Origin: Vibrio ruber DSM 16370
Lineage (GTDB): Bacteria; Pseudomonadota; Gammaproteobacteria; Enterobacterales; Vibrionaceae
Reading direction: 5' to 3'
DNA length: 64,000 nt
Assembly (NCBI RefSeq): GCF_900163965.1
Contig: NZ_FULE01000025.1
Location: 1-64,000, forward strand
Shown: piece after piece, positions 1-8,946 of the stretch
Position numbering within the stretch: the first letter of the stretch is position 1
How the letters are laid out: each line of letters begins with the position of its first letter
Program-made: the position numbers and the translations under genes
The notes under the pieces: model-generated
The model's input: the letters and a program-made list of their open reading frames with translations, nothing else
Database searches by the model: none
Told to the model about the DNA's origin: nothing

Positions 1-663
1 AAACAACCTGGTTTTCCCGAACATGTATTACCGCAGTATTTTGAGAGTTTGAACATCCCCTATTATATTGTGGATAAGGATACCTATTCAGTCGTTAAAG
101 AAAAAATACCGGAAGGGAAGACGACATGTGGACTGTGCTCTCGGTTACGTCGCGGGACATTATATTCATTTGCGGAGAAAATCGGGGCGACAAAAATTGC
201 GCTTGGCCATCATTTGGATGATATCGTTGAGACCTTGTTCCTCAATATGTTTCACGGCTCGCGGATGAAAGCAATGCCACCGAAATTGCGTTCCGATGAT
301 GGCCGTAACATTGTCATCCGGCCATTAACCTATTGTCGGGAAAAAGATTTGATCAAATATGCGGAACATAAAGTATTCCCGATCATTCCTTGTAATTTGT
401 GTGGTTCTCAGGAAAATTTACAGCGACAGGCGATTAAAGCGATGCTGATGGAATGGGATAAGAAAACCCCCGGACGTGTCGAAAGTATTTTTAAATCACT
501 ACAAAATGTCAGCCCCAGCCAACTGGCTGACAAATCACTGTTTGATTTCATTGATCTGCCACTGGAACGCGATGGTGACAGAGGGGAATATGCCTATAGT
601 GAAGCTGTTGTATCGTCAACGAATATCGATGAATCTATGTTTATTGATGTCACAAACGTTTAG
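1..663 (+). CDS. ttcA: tRNA 2-thiocytidine(32) synthetase TtcA, C-terminal part (5' end outside window)
   Basis: TtcA uses ATP and an iron-sulfur cluster to thiolate cytidine 32 of certain tRNAs. The reading frame is open from base 1 and reads [14 protein letters not shown] before any start codon, so the gene begins upstream of the window. A TTG at 49 is only an internal leucine codon. Visible family marks are the Cys pair in [12 protein letters not shown], the [14 protein letters not shown] segment and the Cys pair in IPCNLCGSQ. These match E. coli TtcA closely as remembered. The gene is convergent with uspE and shares a bidirectional terminator with it. The ttcA-uspE-fnr order is standard in vibrios. 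The identification is secure; only the N-terminal ATP-binding PP-loop is missing because of the window edge. Confidence 0.95.
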   Translation, partial: KQPGFPEHVLPQYFESLNIPYYIVDKDTYSVVKEKIPEGKTTCGLCSRLRRGTLYSFAEKIGATKIALGHHLDDIVETLFLNMFHGSRMKAMPPKLRSDDGRNIVIRPLTYCREKDLIKYAEHKVFPIIPCNLCGSQENLQRQAIKAMLMEWDKKTPGRVESIFKSLQNVSPSQLADKSLFDFIDLPLERDGDRGEYAYSEAVVSSTNIDESMFIDVTNV

Positions 664-724
664 GCTGAATATTCACTAAGCCAGAAGAGTGATTCGGTTC
701 GAAAAAATGAGCTAAGCAACTAAC

Positions 725-758
725 AAAAAAACCTTGCGTCAATGGCGCAAGGTTTTTT
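725..758. terminator. Bidirectional terminator between ttcA and uspE
   Basis: An 8-bp perfect stem (ACCTTGCG at 731-738 with its complement at 746-753) has a 7-nt loop and is flanked by A-runs on the left and T-runs on the right. It can end transcription from both converging genes. Confidence 0.9.
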
Positions 759-790
759 GTATATATAAATGAATTTATATCGCGATTAGT

Positions 791-1738
791 CTATGAGCTC
801 TGATTCGGATCAAGCGGGCTAATATAGCCTTCCGGTTTAATTGCCAACACATCACAATCAATTTTATCAATCACATGTTCCGCGGTGTTACCGATAAAAA
901 TTGAAGATAGTCCGGTTCTGCCTGTGGTGCCGATAATCACCATCGCCACATTCAGCTGCTTGGCTTGTTTCGGAATAATATCCTCGGGTAATCCTTCTTC
1001 AACAATCGTTTGTTCATCGTCAATCCCAAAAGACTGGCGTAGCTCTTTCATCGATGTCAGACAGTGAGCACGAACAGCATCCCGGTAGGCCGTAATATCG
1101 AACTCAGGTAACTCAAGTGTAATGTTACTTGGGGTGACCGGATATGAACTGACCAAATACGGTGTTGCATCAAGATAATCAGCAATACTCAATAGTTGTT
1201 CGGTCAACTTTACATTCAATGAATGATGAATCTCATTTTCAGAACCGACATGAACAGAAGCCATCACATTGGATTGTTTTTCCCATTCAGCATTTTTGAC
1301 CAACAGTACAGGAACAGGGCATTTGCGCATCAGATGCCAGTCGGTCGGGGTAAAGATCACTGACTCAAGAAAGTCATGTTTGCGTGTTGCCTTAATTAAA
1401 ATATCGTACTGTCCGGAGAACACTTCAGCGATAATCGCCTCATAAGGACGATTGTACCAGACGACTTTGACGGTAAAATCAACGGTATCATCTATGTAAG
1501 GTTTCGCGACATTCTTGAGCCAGGTTTCTCGCTGATGAATGACACCGCGACGCATCGCTTCTCTTTCATCGGCAGACAGCATGGACGTCATATCATAAGA
1601 AAAATCATAGATAGAGAGGAACAAAGTGATGTGGCTAATATCTTTACTTTTTTTGGCTAACAGCATTGCTCTTGCAAGCGCTGGTTGCTCATCATGGTTA
1701 ACATTTGCAATCACAAGAATATTATTGTAAATACTCAT
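791..1738 (-). CDS. uspE: Universal stress protein E (tandem Usp domains)
   Basis: This is a 315-aa cytoplasmic protein made of two universal-stress (UspA-like) domains, roughly residues 1-150 and 165-305. The second ends with the ATP-loop-like pattern GTTGRTGLSSIFIGNTAEHVI (GxxG-x9-G(S/N)); the first has the degenerate equivalent seen in UspE. Length and position next to fnr match UspE of E. coli and vibrios. In E. coli it is linked to oxidative-stress resistance, motility and adhesion. A good ribosome site (GGGAG, 7 nt upstream) supports the ATG at 1738. It is separated from fnr by about 130 bp, so it probably has its own promoter. Confidence 0.93.
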   Translation of the reverse strand: MSIYNNILVIANVNHDEQPALARAMLLAKKSKDISHITLFLSIYDFSYDMTSMLSADEREAMRRGVIHQRETWLKNVAKPYIDDTVDFTVKVVWYNRPYEAIIAEVFSGQYDILIKATRKHDFLESVIFTPTDWHLMRKCPVPVLLVKNAEWEKQSNVMASVHVGSENEIHHSLNVKLTEQLLSIADYLDATPYLVSSYPVTPSNITLELPEFDITAYRDAVRAHCLTSMKELRQSFGIDDEQTIVEEGLPEDIIPKQAKQLNVAMVIIGTTGRTGLSSIFIGNTAEHVIDKIDCDVLAIKPEGYISPLDPNQSS

Positions 1739-1869
1739 TATATCTCCCTCATATCATGGGGTTTCAATACAACTTTAGCTTAAAAGAAGGCAGAAGAAGA
1801 GAAAAATTGCAGGGGAGTCTATAGAATTTTGATACAGCTCATTCATTGAATGAACTGTATCGTCATGGT

Positions 1870-2619
1870 TTAGCTGTCAGCAGAGACACCAGCCAGTTCC
1901 ATGAGAGAATCGTGATCTAATATCGTGATATATTTACCTTTGACACTCAAGATCTCTGATTTTTGGAATCGACCGAGTAAACGACTGATTGTTTCAACGG
2001 TCAAACCCAGATAATTACCGATATCACCCCGGGTCATTGTCAGGCGAAATTCCCGCGGACTAAAACCCCGTTGGGCAAAACGGGTCGATAAATTGAAGAG
2101 AAAAGCGGCTAAACGTTCTTCCGCATTTTTCTTGGATAACAACAGAATCATTTCCTGATCGCCTTTAATCTCATTACTCATCAGGCGCATAATCTGCTGT
2201 CTCAGCTTGGGCATCTTTCCTGACAGATCATCTAAGATTTCATAAGGAATCTCACAAACCATTGAGGTTTCTAATGCTTGAGCAAAACTAGGGTGGCTGT
2301 CTCCGGTTATGGCATCGAAGCCCACTAAATCACCTGCGAGATGGAAAGCCGTAATCTGTTCATCACCTTGTTCAGTAATTGTGTAACTTTTGATGGTTCC
2401 GGAGCGAATTGCATACAGCGAACGAAGTTCATCACCAGCTTTGAATAATTCCTGTCCTTTTTGGATAGGTTTTTTTCGCTCAATAATTTGATCGAGCTGA
2501 TCTAACTCAGACTCATTCAAAGTAAAAGGGATGCAAAGTTGGCTAATACTGCAATCCTGGCAGTGAATCGCACACCCTCCAGATTGAATCCGTTTCGTAC
2601 CTGGCTTATCTGAAATCAT
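1870..2619 (-). CDS. fnr: Fumarate/nitrate reduction transcriptional regulator Fnr
   Basis: This is the oxygen-sensing global regulator of anaerobic metabolism, 249 aa. The N-terminus carries the iron-sulfur ligands Cys16, Cys20, Cys23 and Cys29 ([16 protein letters not shown]), and a further Cys in SMVCEIP corresponds to Cys122. A cyclic-nucleotide-binding-type sensor domain follows. The C-terminal helix-turn-helix contains [21 protein letters not shown], whose ETxSR recognition residues read the TTGAT-N4-ATCAA box. Such a box lies just upstream, which suggests autoregulation as in E. coli. Nearly identical to enterobacterial Fnr, so confidence is very high. Confidence 0.97.
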   Translation of the reverse strand: MISDKPGTKRIQSGGCAIHCQDCSISQLCIPFTLNESELDQLDQIIERKKPIQKGQELFKAGDELRSLYAIRSGTIKSYTITEQGDEQITAFHLAGDLVGFDAITGDSHPSFAQALETSMVCEIPYEILDDLSGKMPKLRQQIMRLMSNEIKGDQEMILLLSKKNAEERLAAFLFNLSTRFAQRGFSPREFRLTMTRGDIGNYLGLTVETISRLLGRFQKSEILSVKGKYITILDHDSLMELAGVSADS

Positions 2620-2636
2620 AATAACCTTTCACTATC

Positions 2637-2650
2637 TTGATATACATCAA
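2637..2650 (-). promoter_or_regulatory. FNR box upstream of fnr
   Basis: The 14-bp palindrome TTGATATACATCAA is a perfect match to the FNR consensus TTGAT-N4-ATCAA. It ends 17 bp before the fnr start codon, a place where binding would block transcription. It therefore fits negative autoregulation. Confidence 0.85.
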
Positions 2651-2952
2651 TATTTTACCATTCCTTAATCGTAAAGAATAGTTAAAAAAAGAGTACAGGA
2701 ATCAGGCGATTATATAGAAATCTTACAAAATTGACAGATAAACTTTACCTGATTGATACCTGTATTCTTGTCACATATTCTTGCTCAAAGTGATGAGTGA
2801 ACATTGTAATTGTAACACGCTATCTGTGGCATACAAATCTGCGAATCGAATTTCCATCCGTTTAGGCTTCAGTGATATAATAATTGACTTTCAACAGTCG
2901 GTTTTTAGTCTTTACCGACTGTTCATCTGAGATTGAGAGCATTAAAGCAACT

Positions 2953-3312
2953 ATGCCAGCAGAAAAACTCACCAAACAGAGATTAATACATATCACCGTG
3001 ATTTTAGCCATTTTAAGTGCTGCATTTTTTTGGCGAACTTATCACTATTCAGCCTCTGAGTCACTGACCTGTGAATATCCGTGTCAGATTTCGATTGATG
3101 GTCGCCTCACTCATATTACGGCCGGTGAAGAAACGGGGACCATTTCGGTTGACCCTGCGCAAAAAAGTTGGTCTGTGATAGAACTCTCACCCCAGATTAA
3201 GAACAAGGCAAATGGTCAAGTGAAGCTGATTTTGGCGCTGGCGAACCGCTCTCAATTTACATTAGTGACCGGTATGCATAAAAAATATATCATTCATATA
3301 AAAAACAGATAG
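2953..3312 (+). CDS. Small single-pass membrane protein, function unknown
   Basis: This is a 119-aa product if the ATG at 2953 (MPAEKLTKQR) is used. The frame is open from 2884, but those codons look like leader DNA. A basic N-terminus is followed by one hydrophobic segment (about residues 12-28, HITVILAILSAAFFW). A roughly 85-residue domain follows that probably faces the periplasm. It has two close cysteines (CEYPC) that could form a disulfide. It lies between divergent fnr and the FIST gene, about 80 bp upstream of the latter on the same strand. I do not recognise the family. Its position suggests a conserved Vibrio hypothetical of this neighbourhood. Confidence 0.75.
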   Translation: MPAEKLTKQRLIHITVILAILSAAFFWRTYHYSASESLTCEYPCQISIDGRLTHITAGEETGTISVDPAQKSWSVIELSPQIKNKANGQVKLILALANRSQFTLVTGMHKKYIIHIKNR

Positions 3313-3391
3313 AAAGGCTACCGAGTCGATTGTATCTCATATAATTATTGTTAAAATGCCCAACAAATAAAATAATCATCAACGGTGGCCG

Positions 3392-4588
3392 ATGCGATTT
3401 CTAACTCAAGTTTCTCAGATTATTGATCCTGTTGCGGCCGTATCGTCACTGATTTCTTCGTTAGATCGTCCTCACTTACGTGGTGTATTTTTCTATTATA
3501 CCGAAGAATACGCGCCAGAAATCTTATGGAAAGAGTTAACTCGCCAGTTACCGGGGGTTCCGATTGTCGGGTGTTCCTCATATCAGGGAATCATGACAGA
3601 AAAAGGCTATTTTAACGGGCCAACCGTTGCTTTGATGGCCGTCCATCACGATGCTTGTACGTTCGGAACGGGGTTTGCTGAATTTGCAAATCACGCCACA
3701 ATCAATGATGCCGTTCAGCAGGCGATTTTTCAGGCATTACAACACGCACAACGATACGGAGAAGTGCCGGACCTGGTTGTGTTACATGCCATTCCCGGGT
3801 ATGAAGAAGAGATTATTGCTGCAATTGATGCGGTGTTTGGCATGTCGGTACCGATCATTGGCGGTAGTGCTGCGGATAATTTTATTCAGCAACGATGGTC
3901 AGTGATGACGGATAAAGGCTGGTCCGGCAATGCTATTGCAGTTCAGCTTTGTTTTTCTCTTAGTCCCGTAACAACCGGGTTTTGTGCGGGTTATTCTCCG
4001 ACTGAATGCGTCGGAACCATCACTAAATCTCATGGTCGTCTGCTTGAAGAAATTGATGATGAACCCGCGATAGATGTTTATAAGGCATGGATTAGTGATC
4101 ATTCCAATCGGCTGATTTCGGATGAATATATCTATCAACACATTACGAGTTTTCCCCTCGGCCGTATTGCCGGACAAATCTATGACCAGCCTTATTATAA
4201 GTTGACCCATCCAAGAAGAATTACGGAACGGGGTGGGCTGGAGTTATTTGCTGATGTTCAAATCGGTGAAGAGATCACTCTGATGACCGGTTCTCAGGAG
4301 CAATTGGTTCACCGGGCAGCCAGAGTCTTGAAAGAAGCAAGTGCAAAGAATCATACCCACTCGGAGAGCCTCGGAGCCATCTCAATTTTTTGTGCCGGAG
4401 CCATGGCCCGATTGGGAAGTGATATCCAACGCGTCCAAAAACAGATGTGTGAGCAGTTAAATCACAAACCTTTTATCTGTCCGTTTACCTACGGTGAACA
4501 AGGGCAGTTTGTCGGTGGTGAAAATGCCCATGGCAATTTGATGATTTCATCCGCTATTTTATATGAGCCGGAGTCTTTTTCATTATGA
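3392..4588 (+). CDS. vpsV: FIST-domain sensor protein (VpsV / NosP-type)
   Basis: This is a 398-aa cytoplasmic protein with a FIST N domain (about residues 25-225, with GVPIVGCSSYQGIM and VPIIGGSAADN) and a FIST C domain (about 225-375). FIST proteins of this type are the NosP haemoproteins, which bind nitric oxide and control a partner histidine kinase. Its stop overlaps the start of the hybrid kinase gene by 4 bases (ATGA), so the two are translationally coupled. The pair corresponds to V. cholerae VpsV/VpsS (VC1444/VC1445), placed near fnr there too. The NO and haem role is inferred from the family; I cannot point to a proven haem ligand. Confidence 0.85.
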   Translation: MRFLTQVSQIIDPVAAVSSLISSLDRPHLRGVFFYYTEEYAPEILWKELTRQLPGVPIVGCSSYQGIMTEKGYFNGPTVALMAVHHDACTFGTGFAEFANHATINDAVQQAIFQALQHAQRYGEVPDLVVLHAIPGYEEEIIAAIDAVFGMSVPIIGGSAADNFIQQRWSVMTDKGWSGNAIAVQLCFSLSPVTTGFCAGYSPTECVGTITKSHGRLLEEIDDEPAIDVYKAWISDHSNRLISDEYIYQHITSFPLGRIAGQIYDQPYYKLTHPRRITERGGLELFADVQIGEEITLMTGSQEQLVHRAARVLKEASAKNHTHSESLGAISIFCAGAMARLGSDIQRVQKQMCEQLNHKPFICPFTYGEQGQFVGGENAHGNLMISSAILYEPESFSL

Positions 4589-6318
4589 AGAATCTTGAGC
4601 ATATAGAAGAGCTGAATGAAACGTTACTGGAATTGAGGCGTTGCCGTGAGCGGGAAATCAGTCTGGCCGAAGAAAACCGAACCATTCTGGCAACATTATC
4701 AGCCTTAAGCTATTCAGAAAACAAATATCAGATATTTGATGGGCTCCAAAAAGTGCTGGGGCAATACATTGATTTCAGCGACTTTATTGTTATTTCCAAG
4801 CAGAAATCAGAAGAGACATTTACCACATTTCTGACTACCAATGGTGTTTTTAAAGACAGGCACTGGCGCTACGGCGATAAATTTCAACGCGTACTTGATG
4901 GGGAATGTATTTTATTATTCCAACCTGATTCCCTCGATGAATTCAGCTTTTTAAGTGAGTCGCTCAGACAAAGCATCGGAATGGCGCTGATGATTGGTAT
5001 CCGGGCTCAGGCCAGCGATTCGGTGTTATTGCTGCTCGGTTCTGAAAGTGGTCAGTTCAATACGGAGACCAAATCCACTTTTCTCCGCTTTCGGCCTCTG
5101 ATCGAGCGGGCAATTAGTGAGATTGAACATAAAGAAGCGCTGCAAAATATCGTTGATCAGCGAACCAAAGAGCTACAGGAAGCCCGGCAGATTGCAGAAC
5201 AAGCCAATGAAACCAAATCTCAGTTTCTCGCAATGATGAGTCATGAATTGAGAACACCACTTAACGCGGTGATTGGTATCATTGATATTTTGCAGCAGGA
5301 TTCCGATGACTATCAGAGCGATCTGCTAACCCGCATGGAGCATTCAGCGGAATTACTGCATGTGATTATCGGTGATATTTTAGATGTCAGTCAGATCGAG
5401 TCGGGGCACTTTAAACTACATCGCCAGTGGACGAATTTAAATGAACGCCTGCTTGGTTCACTCGAACATTATCAAGAGAATGCTGAACAGAAAAATCTGG
5501 CGTTTCACATTTCAGCTCAGGTTGCAGACCACTATGAATATTTCGTTGATCCGGTTCGGCTCATGCAAATTATTTTTAATCTGGTCGGTAATGCAATCAA
5601 ATTCACCGATGAAGGTGAAGTCAAGGTTGAACTGGACATCACGGATGATCAGTTGACGATTATTGTGAGCGATACCGGGATTGGGATTAAACCGGAAAAA
5701 TTGCATCATTTATTCACACCGTTTATTCAGGCTGACAGCACCAAAACAAGAAATTACGGCGGAAGCGGGCTTGGTTTAGCCATCACCAAGCACCTCGTTG
5801 ATCTGATGGGGGGACAGATTCATGTTGAAAGCCAAGTCGCAAAAGGCACCACTTTTCGCGTCAACCTGCCATTGTGTTTAAAAAAACCTTATCAGCTATC
5901 TCAACCCACGTTGTCAGCACCTGTTGCTCCCTCGCTCAAAACCACTGCCCAGAAGCATGTCTTGGTGGTTGAAGATACAAAAACCAACCAGATGGTAATT
6001 CAGATTCTGTTAGAACAGATGGGTTACAACGTCACAATTGCTGAGAACGGGCAAGAATGTCTGGATATCATCGCAGAGAATACTGCATTTGACTTGATTC
6101 TGATGGATGTTTCGATGCCGGTGATGGATGGGATTGAAGCCACCAAAAGGTTACGCCATCATAATATTCTCACACCAGTCATTGCCTTAACAGCCCACTC
6201 AACACCGGAAGACCGGGAGGAATGCCTTCTGGCAGGAATGGATGACTTTATTGTCAAGCCATTCAGAAAGCATCATATTCAAGCAATCGTGAATAAGTAC
6301 CTCAACGAGAACCGCTAA
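4585..6318 (+). CDS. vpsS: Hybrid sensor histidine kinase (VpsS-like) coupled to the FIST protein
   Basis: The 577-aa protein has no membrane segment. In order: an N-terminal coiled coil (1-45); a GAF-like region (about 45-175); a linker coiled coil; HisKA with the phospho-acceptor His220 in MMSHELRTPLNAV; HATPase_c with NLVGNAIKF, DTGIGI and GGSGLGLAI boxes; and a receiver domain with Asp508 in LILMDVSMPVMDG. In V. cholerae VpsS acts through the LuxU/LuxO quorum-sensing relay and promotes biofilm genes. Related kinases (NahK type) are inhibited by NO-loaded NosP. There is no Hpt domain, so a separate phosphotransfer protein is needed, consistent with LuxU use. Soluble topology fits a kinase whose sensor is the neighbouring FIST protein. 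Confidence 0.87.
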   Translation: MKNLEHIEELNETLLELRRCREREISLAEENRTILATLSALSYSENKYQIFDGLQKVLGQYIDFSDFIVISKQKSEETFTTFLTTNGVFKDRHWRYGDKFQRVLDGECILLFQPDSLDEFSFLSESLRQSIGMALMIGIRAQASDSVLLLLGSESGQFNTETKSTFLRFRPLIERAISEIEHKEALQNIVDQRTKELQEARQIAEQANETKSQFLAMMSHELRTPLNAVIGIIDILQQDSDDYQSDLLTRMEHSAELLHVIIGDILDVSQIESGHFKLHRQWTNLNERLLGSLEHYQENAEQKNLAFHISAQVADHYEYFVDPVRLMQIIFNLVGNAIKFTDEGEVKVELDITDDQLTIIVSDTGIGIKPEKLHHLFTPFIQADSTKTRNYGGSGLGLAITKHLVDLMGGQIHVESQVAKGTTFRVNLPLCLKKPYQLSQPTLSAPVAPSLKTTAQKHVLVVEDTKTNQMVIQILLEQMGYNVTIAENGQECLDIIAENTAFDLILMDVSMPVMDGIEATKRLRHHNILTPVIALTAHSTPEDREECLLAGMDDFIVKPFRKHHIQAIVNKYLNENR

Positions 6319-6370
6319 CATATTGATTCTGGAGATGTTCAGGGTGACCAAGCATCTCCAGTACCACATC

Positions 6371-7921
6371 TTATTTTGCGCTCGACGTAAATTCGAAGAG
6401 CATCAGATCTTGCATAAATTCAACCGGGATCGAGGTCGGAGAATACTGACAGATATCGGATACCGGGGTAAGTGTCCCACGCCAACCATATAATGTACGG
6501 AATGAAATTAGTCGTCCTGAAGCGTTGCGTTGCTGATCTTCCGGGATTTCTGCAAATTTCATATTCCGATCAAGACATCCTCTGCGGGCACTGATAATTC
6601 TTGCTCGTGCATCAATATAATAAGGCTGTTCAAATACTAGATCATTTAATGCGGCATCTCGCAGAGCAAGTCTGACTGTTTCTGGCTGAGAGGTAATCGT
6701 TTTGATATGAGCTTGGAGTGTGCCAGACCAAAATAGCGGAACATCAAGAGTATATTCACCATATTCATCAGATTTAGGTTGACTGAGATAACCTTGTATC
6801 TTGGCACCTTGAACGGGGAGATAGTCTTGCGTTAACACTCGTCCGAAGAGTGTGACCATTGGAAATGGGTGCGTATACAACGCTGACTGTGCAGCCCCGA
6901 CCAATAAAGTGCCGTGACTAAACCCAAAAGAGTAGCCAAAATTAGGGTTGGGGGAGTCATTCGTCAGAACATTGCTGTACTGCCATTGTCTTTGTCTGTT
7001 CAAATCAAAGCGGTAGATTTTTTGCAGTTCATCATCACCGATCAATAACGTCGTACCTTCCAGTTCCACATCATGACCAAAATACCCTATATCAGTATCA
7101 ATGTCAGACTGGTAGATGGTTTGGGTATGAGTCCAAGGTTGTCCGATATGACGACGCGTATAAATACGAACATAACCCGAGCCCATCATATAACTACTGA
7201 CAGCAAGAACATGGCGATTGACATCAAATGCAAAAGAGAATTTCACACTGACATCTGAGTTATCGTTGGCCGGAGCTTCAATCACTTGCGTTCTTTGCCA
7301 GTGACCTTGGGTTTGTTTAAAGACTAAAAGTCGATCCGCGTCAGAATCACTGATATAAAGTTCATCATCAACTCGTCGTATCGTAATCCCAAAAGATTCT
7401 AAGTTAGGACGAGGCAGTTCTTCAGCGCTGAGCGTATCACTGAGTTGCCATTGGCCTTGTGACTGGGTGTAGAGATACACAACTTGCTGACGGACATCTG
7501 CGACCGCGATCAGATGGTCATCAACATAAACGGATTCACCGTAAGCAGAACTTTCTTCAACAGACGGGGGCGTTAAGATGGCTTCTTGCAGCCATTGATT
7601 GCCTGAACGGCGAAAAACCCAGACCTGTCCCTCATTTCGCGAACCGATCACTATCAATTGATTGCTGATACCAATATGGCGATTCGAGAAACTGCTTCCT
7701 TGTACCGGTAGTACGGGGCCACGCTGCCAAATACCATATTGTTTATAAATCACCTGATTATCAATGACACCGACATTCCGGTATAGAGCAGCCGCACCGG
7801 ATGCGTCATCAATGACGTGCTTTGCACTGAGATCAGGATGTTGTATATGTGCAGAAACCGTCCCAGAAAGTAACAGTAGACCATATATGAGCCACTGTTT
7901 TATGTGATGAATTTGTATCAT
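6371..7921 (-). CDS. Secreted beta-propeller (FG-GAP-like) protein, function unknown
   Basis: The 516-aa protein has a signal peptide (cleavage expected after TVSA, about residue 24). About six blade repeats of roughly 45 residues follow, each with a hydrophobic strand, an Asp-rich turn and an aromatic end such as VWVFRRSGNQW, VYLYTQSQGQW or LLVFKQTQGHW. This is the pattern of FG-GAP/integrin-type propellers. From about residue 350 a carboxypeptidase-regulatory-like sandwich appears (FGRVLTQDYLPVQGAKIQGYL ... EYGEYTLDVP), then a C-terminal stretch with Cys residues that may pair. It is convergent with vpsS. It lies about 240 bp from pigN on the same strand but beyond the operon terminator. 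No enzymatic motif is seen; binding or adhesion is a guess. Confidence 0.7.
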   Translation of the reverse strand: MIQIHHIKQWLIYGLLLLSGTVSAHIQHPDLSAKHVIDDASGAAALYRNVGVIDNQVIYKQYGIWQRGPVLPVQGSSFSNRHIGISNQLIVIGSRNEGQVWVFRRSGNQWLQEAILTPPSVEESSAYGESVYVDDHLIAVADVRQQVVYLYTQSQGQWQLSDTLSAEELPRPNLESFGITIRRVDDELYISDSDADRLLVFKQTQGHWQRTQVIEAPANDNSDVSVKFSFAFDVNRHVLAVSSYMMGSGYVRIYTRRHIGQPWTHTQTIYQSDIDTDIGYFGHDVELEGTTLLIGDDELQKIYRFDLNRQRQWQYSNVLTNDSPNPNFGYSFGFSHGTLLVGAAQSALYTHPFPMVTLFGRVLTQDYLPVQGAKIQGYLSQPKSDEYGEYTLDVPLFWSGTLQAHIKTITSQPETVRLALRDAALNDLVFEQPYYIDARARIISARRGCLDRNMKFAEIPEDQQRNASGRLISFRTLYGWRGTLTPVSDICQYSPTSIPVEFMQDLMLFEFTSSAK

Positions 7922-8112
7922 ATATATAATTCCTTTGAAGGTAATGAATATTCCGCTTTATTAATTCACATGAATTATCCAGTTGTTCTGTTTTATTTGG
8001 AAATTATATATGAAACAAATGAGACATTGTGTCTATATATGTCGCTTTATGTCCCTAAAAGAATTGCTCGATGACCGTTCATTAAAGCATTCACTTACCA
8101 TTTTTTCTGACC

Positions 8113-8149
8113 AAAAAAATAACCAGCCCGAATCGGACTGGTTATTTTT
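8113..8149. terminator. Terminator after pigN
   Basis: AATAACCAG at 8119-8127 pairs with CTGGTTATT at 8138-8146 around a short GC stem. There is an A-run on the left (U-run for the minus strand) and a T-run on the right. It closes the pig operon 16 bp after the pigN stop. Confidence 0.88.
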
Positions 8150-8164
8150 ATCTGTGCAATGGTA

Positions 8165-8893
8165 TTACACGACAAACGGAATAAAACATTTTACTTTCCG
8201 TTTATAATTTTCCCACTGTTCGCCATAACGTTCACCAGACATTTTTTCGCTTTTCGGAATCGCATCACCATAATATTGTCCGATATTGGTAAGCGGTGCG
8301 ATGAGCCCAATCCAATGATTCGCAAGCAGACCAAAACTGACAAAAATCAGGAAGTCACCAAAATAATTCGGATGACGGGAGGTTCCCCAAAAACCGGTAT
8401 TTAACAGCTTGCCGCGATTGTTAGGGTTCTGTTTGAAACGACGCTTTTGATAGTCACTGCCGAAGTGATAGATGGTGCCGATAATATAAACAATAATGGC
8501 TAACCATTGCATCGCGCCGAACGGCCCTTGAATATCGGCAGCCCAGTAAAACGGTAAACAGTAGAGCCAACCAAAAATGTTGACCATCATCACCGCCAGC
8601 ATCGGCTGTTGCTGCTCGGGGATGACGCCACCGAGTTTCGCTGCGGCAGTATTAACATACCAACGCGTCAATACAATATTCATCCGCAGCAGATAAATAC
8701 CGACAAATACAATAATTAACGCTTTATGACCAAAATCACCGCTTCCCCAATAACAATAGGCAAGGGCAACCGGAGCCATGGTATTAAATCCCCAGACAAA
8801 CATAGGGCGAGTATCCTGTGCTTTTCGCGTAGCCCGATAAGCCAGCCCGGATAAAACCAACATAATGACAATTAACGTGATCCAAATTTCCAT
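8165..8893 (-). CDS. pigN: PigN, membrane methyltransferase-like protein of bipyrrole (MBC) synthesis
   Basis: The 242-aa integral membrane protein has about six hydrophobic segments and is of the DUF1295 / steroid-reductase C-terminal / isoprenylcysteine methyltransferase superfamily. The diagnostic part is GFWGTSRHPNYFGDFLIF near residue 170, which holds the RHPNY motif. In Serratia PigN works with PigF to convert HBC to the methoxylated MBC. The start at 8893 is chosen because a strong AAGGAG lies 5 nt before it; an upstream ATG at 8917 has no such site. It is the last gene of the operon, 53 bp after pigM when this start is used, and is followed by a terminator. Confidence 0.88.
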   Translation of the reverse strand: MEIWITLIVIMLVLSGLAYRATRKAQDTRPMFVWGFNTMAPVALAYCYWGSGDFGHKALIIVFVGIYLLRMNIVLTRWYVNTAAAKLGGVIPEQQQPMLAVMMVNIFGWLYCLPFYWAADIQGPFGAMQWLAIIVYIIGTIYHFGSDYQKRRFKQNPNNRGKLLNTGFWGTSRHPNYFGDFLIFVSFGLLANHWIGLIAPLTNIGQYYGDAIPKSEKMSGERYGEQWENYKRKVKCFIPFVV

Positions 8894-8946
8894 AATAACT
8901 CCTTCTTGCGAGGACAATTTATATTTTCCCTCTTGTCGCTGAGGGC

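Noticed and set aside
8010..8055. Possible second dif-like site at the other end of the pig operon (TTTATGTCC near 8045)
   Set aside because: Only about 7 of 11 bases of the XerD arm match and no XerC arm is present at the right distance.
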